Positions 1-8,317 of a stretch of DNA of 33,308 nucleotides are shown here, piece by piece. Location of the stretch: IMG/VR virus record IMGVR_UViG_3300031539_000167, positions 1 through 33,308 of that record; one strand, written 5' to 3'. Position 1 is the first letter of the stretch. The number at the start of each line of letters is the position of its first letter. A model generated the notes under the pieces. That model was not told the origin of the DNA. It saw only the letters and a list, made by a program, of their open reading frames with translations, and did not search any database. The position numbers and the translations under genes were made by a program. The stretch comes from a virus.

Positions 1-1418
1 TTTGGCGAGAAGGAGTTCGGGTCCAGCACGGTTGGAGTGCTGAGTAGTGGGATGTAAGGTGCGTAGAAGTAACCCGCATCCAACACTGAACTTCCCTTGA
101 AGCCAAGCAGGACCTTGCAGTTCGGGAACAGCGGGTCCTTGTAAAGAGTCATCTTGCCTTGAATGGTACCGGCCTTGGAAATACCAATGTCCATTCCGTC
201 CATCGTAAGGGCGTCCGAACCACGGAAGTCGTTCAGCTGCTCATACTTGGAAGCAATATCAGCACTGGTCACAATCCAGTTAGCTGGACCACGCAGGGTT
301 GTGCGGTGAATGATATTGGCTACTTCCAATGTTTTGTAAAGTAGCGCAATGTTGCGGTCCGTGAAGTTCACGGCAGCACCGGCACCAGTTGCGAAGTTGT
401 GTGACGCACGAACGGCAGCGGAGATGATTAGATCGTTGATGATTTCACGATCGATTTCCGCAACCATTTCGTCAGCCATCAAGTCGCTCAAGGTCTGTTC
501 AGCATCAATGTTGTGAACGGCCTTAAGGTCCTGTGCAGCTTCCAGCGACCAAGTGGTTTTCAGCTTACGAGTCGTTGCTGAAACCGTGTCACTGTCGATG
601 CTCAGGGTCAGTTCTGGCTGAAACGGGTTATCTTCCAGGTCGTACTCGTAGTCTGCTCTCGCGATTAGACCAGTAGCATCGCCTGCTGAAAGAACAACCG
701 TTGCAAGACCTGTCGTGTTGCTAAAGCTTGATGCGCCAGTATCGACTGTAAGTGCCGCAGCCGCTGTTGCATCTGACTTAAGAACGTTGTCAACGGTACC
801 ATCTGAACCGAAGGTAACGGTAACAAGCGCAACTGGATCGTTGCAATCATCAACATCACTTTCGAAGATGTTGACAACAACAGTACCAGCAAGGATCGGA
901 CGATGAAGCAGGGTGCCAGTAATACTTGCACCACCACCAGCAATCGTTAGATCTTCACCGCGTACTTGCTGTGAGGAGTAGTACGGATCAAGTGCCCAAC
1001 CATTCTGGCGTGAGAACGCCTGACTGGTGTTTTGGCGCATGATCTGCGTGCCTGCAAGCGTTTGACCCTTCGAAATCGCATAGCGATATCTTAGATAGAA
1101 AATCAACGCTGCTGGTTGATTCATTGGCTGAACACCAACAAGGCTGTCGGCAATCAGCTTAGCATAGCTCTTTCTGATTAGAGGAAGAGCAAAGCGCGTA
1201 AAGTCAGCTACGTCAGCGGTTGTCGTCGCATCTTCTGTAAGCATGCGTGAGCCACCCTTCGGGGCTACCATGCTGTTGTACTGATTTTCAAGAATTTGGG
1301 ACATAAGACCAATCTTGGAACGACTGGCCTTGATCTCACCCATCTTCTTGAGAACCGGCGACCACTTTGCTGCTAGCTGATTACGCTTGGCTTCAAGCAT
1401 TAGGTAATCGGCTTTCAT
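1..1418 (-). CDS. 23: Major capsid protein, T4 gp23-like (C-terminus cut by window edge)
   Basis: This is the hexamer-forming shell protein of the T4-type head. I translated it by hand from ATG at 1418; 472 codons are visible and the frame runs open off the left edge. Residues about 60-120 match gp23 closely: an LTE protease site (L60-T61-E62), then a segment with GVQPMNQPAALIFYLRYRY, which parallels the T4 GVQPM...Y block. Further on are INDLIISAAVRASHNF and LRGPANWIVTSADIASKYE, and the visible end is YAPYIPLLSTPTVLDPNSF, typical just before the gp23 C-terminus, so only a short tail is missing. AAGGA lies 7 bases before the ATG. It directly follows the scaffold gene, as in T4. Base use is richer in G/C (33 of the first 60 bases) than in most of the window, fitting a very highly expressed gene. 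Confidence 0.95.
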   Translation of the reverse strand, partial: MKADYLMLEAKRNQLAAKWSPVLKKMGEIKASRSKIGLMSQILENQYNSMVAPKGGSRMLTEDATTTADVADFTRFALPLIRKSYAKLIADSLVGVQPMNQPAALIFYLRYRYAISKGQTLAGTQIMRQNTSQAFSRQNGWALDPYYSSQQVRGEDLTIAGGGASITGTLLHRPILAGTVVVNIFESDVDDCNDPVALVTVTFGSDGTVDNVLKSDATAAAALTVDTGASSFSNTTGLATVVLSAGDATGLIARADYEYDLEDNPFQPELTLSIDSDTVSATTRKLKTTWSLEAAQDLKAVHNIDAEQTLSDLMADEMVAEIDREIINDLIISAAVRASHNFATGAGAAVNFTDRNIALLYKTLEVANIIHRTTLRGPANWIVTSADIASKYEQLNDFRGSDALTMDGMDIGISKAGTIQGKMTLYKDPLFPNCKVLLGFKGSSVLDAGYFYAPYIPLLSTPTVLDPNSFSP

Positions 1419-1445
1419 TTATTTTTCCTTGTTTAGTAAAAACTT

Positions 1446-2153
1446 CTATTCGTCCATCGATTTAGCAATGTCTTCAATCGATAGCGTTGCTTGTTGTTTT
1501 GCCTCAGTAACAATCTTTGAAGGAGCACGCTTCACTTTGTCTAAAGCTGGCTTCTTCGCTGTCTTTTTATCGGTTGACTCTATAACAACCTTGCCCTTTG
1601 AATCCTTGGACTCATCCTTGGATTCAACAACCTGACCCTTCTTGGCTTCTTCAAGTTGCTGTTCGTAAAGTCTAACTTTACGAATCGACTTAGCTGCAAT
1701 GTCGTTAGTCTTAGCCAACTTCGATTCAAGATCACGATTACCCTGAGTCAATTCTTTCAGTCTGCTTTCAAGCAACGAATAGCGCCTCTTCGCGGCCTTG
1801 AGTTGTCCATTCGCGTCATCAACCGTTTTGATATCAAGCCCTTCAAGTATTGTTGCAACTTGACGAAGCTTGTTGGCTGACTCGGACTCCTCCATTGCCA
1901 ACTGTTTGGATCTTGACTTAGCTACGCGATCAGAAACGCTCTGCAAGTAGGTTTCAACCTTCTTAGCAAGGCGTGCCTTTTCTTCTGAAACTGCCTTCAC
2001 ACAGACACCTTTCATTTCTTTAACTTTGGTGTCATAATTTTCTTTAATCGCCTTCTTCTCATCAGCAACATGCTCATCAATGAGAGTGAGGAATTGCTGT
2101 GCAAATTCGTCACTACCACTAAGTTTGGTGAGGGCGTCCTTAATCTTTTTCAT
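1446..2153 (-). CDS. 22: Prohead scaffold/core protein, T4 gp22-like
   Basis: Predicted internal scaffold of the prohead: it would build the core around which the capsid protein assembles and then be degraded by the prohead protease. The 235-aa product is highly charged (Lys, Glu, Asp, Gln) with long heptad-like helical stretches, about residues 20-190, and almost no aromatic residues, which is typical of gp22 (269 aa in T4). Several L/I-x-E tripeptides (for example I-L-E in ATILEGLD and L-L-E in SLLESRL) could be cut by a gp21-type protease. The gene lies between protease and capsid genes exactly as in T4. The start is ATG at 2153 with GGGAG close upstream. Identification rests on composition and position; scaffold sequences diverge fast. 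Confidence 0.75.
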   Translation of the reverse strand: MKKIKDALTKLSGSDEFAQQFLTLIDEHVADEKKAIKENYDTKVKEMKGVCVKAVSEEKARLAKKVETYLQSVSDRVAKSRSKQLAMEESESANKLRQVATILEGLDIKTVDDANGQLKAAKRRYSLLESRLKELTQGNRDLESKLAKTNDIAAKSIRKVRLYEQQLEEAKKGQVVESKDESKDSKGKVVIESTDKKTAKKPALDKVKRAPSKIVTEAKQQATLSIEDIAKSMDE

Positions 2154-2197
2154 CTCATGCTCCCTTGACGTACTTATTTTTGCTTAAAAGTACACAG

Positions 2198-2220
2198 CGT
2201 AAATAATAAGTTTATTTACG
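2198..2220 (-). other. AT-rich hairpin over the protease stop codon
   Basis: A perfect 9-bp inverted repeat (CGTAAATAA and TTATTTACG, 5-base loop) spans the last codons and TAA of the protease gene and the start of the 58-base gap before the scaffold gene. It is too AT-rich and lacks a following T-run, so it is unlikely to be a strong terminator. An mRNA-processing or stability role is possible but not shown. Confidence 0.4.
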
Positions 2221-2880
2221 AAGGTAATCAGTTAGTGCACGAAGAGCATTATGCTCAATGTGCTTACGAGTACTGGCTTCACGAACATTATTTCTAGCCC
2301 TGATTCTAGATTCCATCACTGAGAGATCAGTGCCAGAAACAGAAGGTTCAGCAACGGCATCAAATGTAATGAGATTGTAGCCATCTAACACCTTAAAGTA
2401 CTGCTTACCTTCCATAGTAACAGATTCCATGTCACCAACACCGCGAGAACTTACACCAACTGTTACACCCTGCATCAACAGTCCTTTTAACTGTTGACCG
2501 TAGGTGGTGAATTCAAGAATTTCAGCCTCGCCTAACACCCGATTGTTATCAACCCACAGCTTTGTTATCAGATGTGAAACTCTATCTAAATGCAGTTTGG
2601 CATCGGAAGGATGGTCAAATTCACCAAGAACTCTTCTTGCGTTTAGATCGTTTTGCAATGATGCAACTGCATGCTCCAACACATTCTTAGGATAAATCCT
2701 CGAATTAGCGTTTGGAGTCTCTGCTTCTTGGAAAACGCCGGTAACTCTCATCACCGACATCTGTTTCTTCTTGCCGTTTTGAATACTTTCACTAATCACA
2801 TTTTGAATATCCAAAACCTCAAGAGGTCTGGAATCCACAATGCAGGGATGGCTCTCGGCTATGATTAACTTTTTGTCCAT
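2212..2880 (-). CDS. 21: Prohead maturation protease, T4 gp21-like (S78 family serine protease)
   Basis: This protease becomes active inside the prohead, cleaving scaffold, core proteins and the capsid N-terminus after L/I-x-E. The catalytic blocks are visible: GEFDHPSD holds the conserved His, and VGVSSRGVG holds the nucleophilic Ser, followed by FDAVAEPSVSGTDLS, a typical S78 motif. The preceding NANSRIYPKNVLEHAV is also characteristic of gp21. I chose ATG at 2880, giving 222 aa, because it forms a TAATG overlap with the stop of the preceding gene. A GTG four codons upstream (2892) is the only extension and has no better ribosome site. T4 gp21 is 212 aa. The position between the acidic core protein and the scaffold matches T4. 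Confidence 0.92.
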   Translation of the reverse strand: MDKKLIIAESHPCIVDSRPLEVLDIQNVISESIQNGKKKQMSVMRVTGVFQEAETPNANSRIYPKNVLEHAVASLQNDLNARRVLGEFDHPSDAKLHLDRVSHLITKLWVDNNRVLGEAEILEFTTYGQQLKGLLMQGVTVGVSSRGVGDMESVTMEGKQYFKVLDGYNLITFDAVAEPSVSGTDLSVMESRIRARNNVREASTRKHIEHNALRALTDYLRK

Positions 2881-5800
2881 TATTTGCCCCACTTATACTT
2901 GCCCATACCCTTACTCTTCTCGCCTTTTACTCCACTATCGGAGACTGAAGGCTTCTTACTGGCAGGGGCATTTGGAGCGCCCTTTGATCCACTTTCGCTA
3001 TCTTGCTTAGCAGATTGAGCCTTGTTCTTCTTCTTGCCGTCGCCCCACGAGTCCGCTGGCTTTTTCGAGGTATAGCTTGCATTTTTCGGATCAACGAACT
3101 CTTCGTCTAAATCCTCTTCGCAATCACTCTCTTCATCCAACTCTTCGGTTTCTTCTTGCTCTTCAACTTCTTCCGATTCAATAACAAATTGGCTTATTGT
3201 GCCAATCACCCCACAGTTCCCACACTTGCCTTCAGATTCCTTGATCGTGATATCCGAACTATCGCAGATCGGACACTTCGATTCCGTTTTGGTACCAGAT
3301 GACTGAATTCCCTTACCATCTTGGTCCATCTCGGTATCATGTGAATCACCAGAGCTAGGTGAAGCACTTGATTTCGCGTCAGTTTTGCTGACCGACTTTT
3401 TCTGAACGCCACCACTTCCCTGTAAATCGTCCATTCTTTCATCACCACCAATTTTACCTTCGGCCCCGCCTAAATCATTCGAGGTCTTGGTGGTCATACC
3501 TTGAGTGTGCGTTTCATCTAGTTGGTCATCTTTTGATTCGGCTTCACCCTTTTCGTCATCATCGCTATCTTCGTCTTTCTTGCCTGCCTTTTCATCCATC
3601 TTCTTTTTGATGAAATCAGGAAGTTCGCCCTCGTCTAAATCCTCTTCTTCAGTCAAGGCATTAGACATATCGCGAATCATGGCAGTGTCAAAAACTTCTT
3701 TGGCAGAATGCTCATCAGCAAGTATGGACGTTAACCACTTCTTTCCTTCTGTAACGAAGCTGCTATCAGATCCAAGCTTGAAATCGAATTTTCCGGCACC
3801 ATCACCGATACTGACCTTGCTTCCACCCGGACCCTGAATGTAGAAACTACCATTTTCGGCTAAGAAGCCCTTATATCCAAAATTTTCCACAACCGATTCT
3901 TTAACAGGATTGATTGACGATCTTCCATATCCAGATCTCTTGCCCTGACCATGACGCTTTGTTCCATGCTTGTATTGATCTTCATCTAGATCGTCGTCAT
4001 CGTCGTCATCATCGTCGCTGGAGTCGTCGCTGGAGTCGTCTGAATCGTCGTCTCCATCGTCATCGTCGTCCCCACCAAAGTCTGGGGGGCCATCGGAATC
4101 GTCTGCGTCGTCGCCTTCAGCGTCGTCGTCGCCTTCGGCATCATCTCCGCCAAATGGAATTGCATCTCCACCAGCGTCATCTTCTGTATCTTCTATGCCT
4201 TCAAGATCGTCTTCACCTTCAATGCCATCATCGACGATATCTTCAACACCAGCATCGGCTTCTTCATCACCCATTTCACCAGTGTAATCAGCAGCGATAT
4301 CCATGTCATCGCCAGTGGCAACGGCGTAGCCATCATCCATTGCGCCTACTTCAGGCTCAGCACCCGGCATTGAAGCGCCTAATTCACCACCAGAGGCAAA
4401 AGCTTGAACTTCAGCTTGCAGTTCTTCATAGTTACTTCTTAGGATAGCACCCTTTTCAGCAATTTTTTCTGCTGAAGCTATGGCGGCTTCGATTTGGCCC
4501 ATTCCGCCGTCAATGCCCTCTTCGGCAAGGAACTTATCCCAGTTTTCTGTCACAAACTTATAATGCTTTTCGAGAGCGGCCTTGATCTGTTTTCCAGATT
4601 TGGCTACTCTTGCCTCTCTCATGAGCTTGGCGCTCTCAGTGATAGGCTTGGCGTTCTTTTTCTTACTTTCAAGTTCAATTTCTTCATCGCCACCTTCGTC
4701 GTCAATGTCGATGTCTTCCTCATCACCGAAATCATCACCGCCGAGGTCACCGCCTTCATCACCGCCTTCATCACCGAAATCATCAGCGAATTCGTCATCA
4801 TCACCACCGATGTCAAAGTCAAGGTCATCTTCATCACCAAGATCTTCAGCACCTTCGCCTTCAATAGCACCCTCTGGCGCAACCAGCTCATCCTCGTTTT
4901 CGCCACCGGGGATTTCATCAAAGCTGGAAAGATCATCTGCTCTTGTGAGCAACTCGTGACTAACACCAGCCATAAGTGACTCAACTTCATCACGCAGGGC
5001 ATCGTCAGCAGTGTCAAGCTCTTGTAGTCGGACCTGATAATCTCTTACTTGATCCAAGAATTCTGAATCGGCAGAGTCACCATTATTATCAAGAATCTTC
5101 TCAGCGAACTTAAGCGACATCATGTACATGTCGTTATCCGCTCTTTCATTAAGGATTTTATTTAAGAATCCCTGATAATCCTTTTCGAAACTGGTTGATT
5201 CCTTTAGTGTCATCACTTCATGTGAAAACGCTGGATCGCCAGTTTTATCTGCGGTCTTTTCCCACGCTTCTAGGATATCGCTTCTATTCGCTTTAACGTT
5301 AGTCTTAAACAGAAGCTTTGCAACGTGATCAGCAACAATTCCGTTCATGCAGTTAATGGACGCAAGCGTATTGTCAACCAACTGCGCTGTTTCTTCTTCA
5401 TTTAGAAGGCAGAATTCTTGATACTCTTCAAGGAAAACCTTAGACTTTTTAACAGCTTCGTTTAGCTTTCCTTTTGAAACCAAGCTAGAAACATTCTGCA
5501 CGAATCTTTGGAATGACGGATCACGCCAAGCATTCGACGCGACATTTTTCATATCGCGTGCAACGACTCTACGACGAGTATATTCGTTAACTGGCCACTG
5601 AACAGTCTTATCATCTTCTGCAATCATCGCAGTGACGATATTGCCATCTGTGCCGATTTCATGAGTTTCGGAAATAAGATCCGAAATTCTCATAATCAGC
5701 TTGGACATTTTGTTTTCTGGCAATACTTCGTTATCAACACGAATTCTGTGGACATTGCCATCCTTCGTGCGAACGATTCCGCTTTCTGGAATAACTTGCG

Positions 5801-6209
5801 GTCTAAATCTGCTAGATTCAATCTTATCAAAGACTCTACCGGCTCTGTTGAAATTGTCATCAGAAACAGCTTCAACCAAGTCCTTACAGAACGATGAAAA
5901 ATCATCACTCTTAGCAGATTCAGTTACTACGACGCGCTTGGCATCTTTAATAGCATAACGGTTTCCCTTATGCTTAGTAACTGTCGCTTCGTAATATGTG
6001 TTAGTTCCGACGTTTTCATAAATAAGAGTATTCTTATTTATAGAAACAAGTCTTAAATTTTTATTTTCTTTTTGCCCCAATCTCTTAAGCTGATTTTCAA
6101 ACAGCCTGTGCTTGGAAGCGACACCATCGTTAATCTTGCCCAGAAGATCGCGGGCGTCATACACAACGGACGCCTGAGATGTCTTCTGATTGGCATTGTT
6201 CTTCTTCAT
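2880..6209 (-). CDS. Large acidic prohead-core/structural protein with a zinc ribbon
   Basis: A 1109-aa protein occupying the slot held in T4 by the small acidic core proteins gp67 and gp68, between portal and protease. Residues 1-400 look globular. From about 430 on it is dominated by Asp/Glu/Gly, including a nearly pure Asp/Ser tract at about residues 710-742. Near the C-terminus are C979-P-I-C982 and C996-G-N-C999, a CxxC-x13-CxxC zinc-ribbon pattern, in a Lys/Asp/Ser-rich setting, and the last 60 residues are basic. By position it is probably an internal core protein processed by the S78 protease. No enzyme motif is seen. Start is ATG at 6209 with GGAG just upstream. It is far longer than gp67 or gp68, so homology is not claimed. 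Confidence 0.6.
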   Translation of the reverse strand: MKKNNANQKTSQASVVYDARDLLGKINDGVASKHRLFENQLKRLGQKENKNLRLVSINKNTLIYENVGTNTYYEATVTKHKGNRYAIKDAKRVVVTESAKSDDFSSFCKDLVEAVSDDNFNRAGRVFDKIESSRFRPQVIPESGIVRTKDGNVHRIRVDNEVLPENKMSKLIMRISDLISETHEIGTDGNIVTAMIAEDDKTVQWPVNEYTRRRVVARDMKNVASNAWRDPSFQRFVQNVSSLVSKGKLNEAVKKSKVFLEEYQEFCLLNEEETAQLVDNTLASINCMNGIVADHVAKLLFKTNVKANRSDILEAWEKTADKTGDPAFSHEVMTLKESTSFEKDYQGFLNKILNERADNDMYMMSLKFAEKILDNNGDSADSEFLDQVRDYQVRLQELDTADDALRDEVESLMAGVSHELLTRADDLSSFDEIPGGENEDELVAPEGAIEGEGAEDLGDEDDLDFDIGGDDDEFADDFGDEGGDEGGDLGGDDFGDEEDIDIDDEGGDEEIELESKKKNAKPITESAKLMREARVAKSGKQIKAALEKHYKFVTENWDKFLAEEGIDGGMGQIEAAIASAEKIAEKGAILRSNYEELQAEVQAFASGGELGASMPGAEPEVGAMDDGYAVATGDDMDIAADYTGEMGDEEADAGVEDIVDDGIEGEDDLEGIEDTEDDAGGDAIPFGGDDAEGDDDAEGDDADDSDGPPDFGGDDDDDGDDDSDDSSDDSSDDDDDDDDDLDEDQYKHGTKRHGQGKRSGYGRSSINPVKESVVENFGYKGFLAENGSFYIQGPGGSKVSIGDGAGKFDFKLGSDSSFVTEGKKWLTSILADEHSAKEVFDTAMIRDMSNALTEEEDLDEGELPDFIKKKMDEKAGKKDEDSDDDEKGEAESKDDQLDETHTQGMTTKTSNDLGGAEGKIGGDERMDDLQGSGGVQKKSVSKTDAKSSASPSSGDSHDTEMDQDGKGIQSSGTKTESKCPICDSSDITIKESEGKCGNCGVIGTISQFVIESEEVEEQEETEELDEESDCEEDLDEEFVDPKNASYTSKKPADSWGDGKKKNKAQSAKQDSESGSKGAPNAPASKKPSVSDSGVKGEKSKGMGKYKWGK

Positions 6210-6270
6210 TAGGATGTCTCCGTGACTACAATTTTCTTACTTTTGATAAAACAGTAACTATTGTAATATG

Positions 6271-8280
6271 TTAATTTCCAGTTGCTTCACGCACATCATT
6301 ATTCGTAATTTCTTGATCTTCGGTAACAGGATTCTGTTCCTCAGATTTCGTTTTCTTACCTAACATCTCAAGTAAAATTTCTTTTGCTTCATCCTTTGCT
6401 TCATCTGCTTCATCTTCTGAAACATAAGAAACAATCTCTACATTGTTATCTTTGCCGGATAACCCATCTAATTCGCCATTGTTGAGCAATGAATGTGTTG
6501 GATCTCTATATTTATCCCAAGGTCTATAATTTTCCATTAGATTAATTATATCTAACAAATCTTCTTTCTTACTAAGCGCCATATTTTTGATTAATTCTGG
6601 TGTAATATTTTCTTCTTCAATACCTAAAGTATCAACAATTTCATTAATCATACGCCTTTTATCGATTGAAGTATATGATTTGTGAGTTTCTATTATTGTG
6701 CGAAGTTTCTTCTTTTTAGTTTCAAGTTTGGGTTCTTCGGCTTCGTCGCCACCCTCTCCACCCAAATCCAACTCTTTATCCCCGCCTTCAAGACCGCCGC
6801 CAAGATCACCGCCGCCGCCACCAGCGAATCCCGGTAATGACAAACCACCGCCTCCTCCACCGCCACCGCCGCCACCTAATCCGCCTTCTTCTTCATCACC
6901 TTCGTCTGAGGCCATTTCACGGCGTTGTATTTCCAACAGTTCAATTTCATCAGCAGTCATATCAGTGAAGCGAGATAATATCCATTCCGGTGTGAAATAT
7001 CCAGTATCTTTCAATTGTACTATCACATCGGCTCTGCTTTTCCAAGTCTCAATGCGATATAATTCATCAATAGCAGAGCTTGATGTCATAGCAATATCAA
7101 AACTCTTCATCTGCTCAGTAGTATAGCCTTTTAATGCCAAATGTACTAATGCTACTTTCTTTAATCCAATACCAACTTCGCGCTGGATATGTTGAACAGC
7201 TTTTGCAAATTCAGGTGCAACTTGAGATAGCGATTGTCTAGAATCTTCTGATTGATCGCCAATACCAACTCTAGCGAATGGTACTTTTAATGCTGATATC
7301 ATTTTCTTTTTGAAGTATTCAATGTCAGCAATTTGATCCAAATTCTCAGCACCCGGAAGGGTGTCTACTTTTGGACCACTACCATCTGGCCTAACTGGCA
7401 ACCAAAAATCATCTTCTTGCAGATGTGGCGACCATCTTTCGTTCATATCGCCACTGGCCGGATCGAAAATTTTCTTGCGCTTAAACTGACGTGATACCAT
7501 TTCCATATAATTTGGTATTTCACGAGTTGGAATATTACCAATAGGAATGGTAAATACTCGCTTTTCTGGTGCTCTCGTCAAGCGATAGATAATCGCTGCA
7601 TCTTCCATCAATCTCAGTTGTTTAAATGCCTTTCTAGCTCCATCCAGTATCGAACGTCCATAAGGGTGGTATATGTTCTCATAACTTGTCAACCTCATAT
7701 GCATTACTTGCCAAGGATGAAAAAACACTGGGCTCGATGTCATTTCATCTTGGAAAAAGAAACCAACTAAGTCATTTTGTCTTGTCTCAATTCTAGTGAA
7801 ATTGTAAATATTAAGATGCTTTAATGCTTGAACGCTATCTCTATTTTCTGATGTTAATATCTCAAACGCCATGTCACCATATTTAACTAGATATCTTACC
7901 ATAGACCTTAAATGCATATCGATAGTAAGAATATCATAAAACAAATGTTCTAATTCTTCCTTAACTTCTTTATGCTTGGAACGAATGAATATTACGTGCT
8001 TGCGCTCTGGATCAGTAAGCGATGCTTCATCAGCATAAAGATCAAGTGCTAACGAAATTTCACCAATTTCGTCCATTTGGTCGAAATCTTTATACCTCTC
8101 TAGCCTGTTAATTTGAAGATTGGTTTGTTCTAGTAATGAATAGCTATTCGACTGATTTACAACATCACCAGTCGATGTGATTCGTGTTAAATCTGTTTGA
8201 TTAGATAATAAATTTTCATGGCCATAAATCCTACCACGTTTTAGGTATGCTCTTAGTCTATCCCAAAATTGGTAGCTCAT
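6271..8280 (-). CDS. 20: Portal vertex protein, T4 gp20-like
   Basis: Forms the dodecameric portal at one capsid vertex, through which DNA enters and to which the neck attaches. The 669-aa product carries the gp20 landmarks in order: FDQMDEIGEISLALDLYADE (about residue 65), the stretch through DILTIDMHLRSMVRYLVKYGD, HPWQVMHMRL with YHPYGRSILDGARKAFKQLRLMED, and KVPFARVG after DIEYFKKKMISAL. T4 gp20 is 524 aa; the extra length is a Gly-run linker (about residues 470-505, DNA near 6770-6890) followed by an acidic and Lys-rich C-terminal extension of about 150 residues. Start is ATG at 8280. It follows the large terminase by 37 bases. Confidence 0.93.
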   Translation of the reverse strand: MSYQFWDRLRAYLKRGRIYGHENLLSNQTDLTRITSTGDVVNQSNSYSLLEQTNLQINRLERYKDFDQMDEIGEISLALDLYADEASLTDPERKHVIFIRSKHKEVKEELEHLFYDILTIDMHLRSMVRYLVKYGDMAFEILTSENRDSVQALKHLNIYNFTRIETRQNDLVGFFFQDEMTSSPVFFHPWQVMHMRLTSYENIYHPYGRSILDGARKAFKQLRLMEDAAIIYRLTRAPEKRVFTIPIGNIPTREIPNYMEMVSRQFKRKKIFDPASGDMNERWSPHLQEDDFWLPVRPDGSGPKVDTLPGAENLDQIADIEYFKKKMISALKVPFARVGIGDQSEDSRQSLSQVAPEFAKAVQHIQREVGIGLKKVALVHLALKGYTTEQMKSFDIAMTSSSAIDELYRIETWKSRADVIVQLKDTGYFTPEWILSRFTDMTADEIELLEIQRREMASDEGDEEEGGLGGGGGGGGGGGLSLPGFAGGGGGDLGGGLEGGDKELDLGGEGGDEAEEPKLETKKKKLRTIIETHKSYTSIDKRRMINEIVDTLGIEEENITPELIKNMALSKKEDLLDIINLMENYRPWDKYRDPTHSLLNNGELDGLSGKDNNVEIVSYVSEDEADEAKDEAKEILLEMLGKKTKSEEQNPVTEDQEITNNDVREATGN

Positions 8281-8303
8281 GCCACTCTCTTATTGATACC
8301 TAG

Positions 8304-8313
8304 ATATATATTT
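8304..8313 (-). promoter_or_regulatory. Candidate AT-rich promoter element before the portal gene
   Basis: The minus strand reads AAATATATAT 23 bases before the portal ATG in the 37-base gap after the terminase stop. A related AAATATAGAT lies before the gene at 30407. It is not the T4 late consensus TATAAATA, and AT-rich runs are common here, so this is a weak call. Confidence 0.2.
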
Positions 8314-8317
8314 GTGA

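Noticed and set aside
665-943. Minus-strand 92-aa frame in the capsid region
   Set aside because: It lies in another frame fully inside the capsid gene, whose translation matches gp23 throughout.
4690-4820. Short repeated GAT/GAA/GGT units resembling a repeat array
   Set aside because: Codon-level low complexity of an Asp/Glu/Gly stretch, without constant repeats and unique spacers; not CRISPR.
3914-4979. Long plus-strand open frames rich in His/Arg or Ser/Pro
   Set aside because: They are reverse readings of the Asp/Glu codon runs of the acidic core protein; low complexity and no ribosome site.
6035-6042. TATAAATA on the minus strand (also near 18789 and 31701)
   Set aside because: All copies lie inside genes and far from a start codon, so they are not taken as late promoters.
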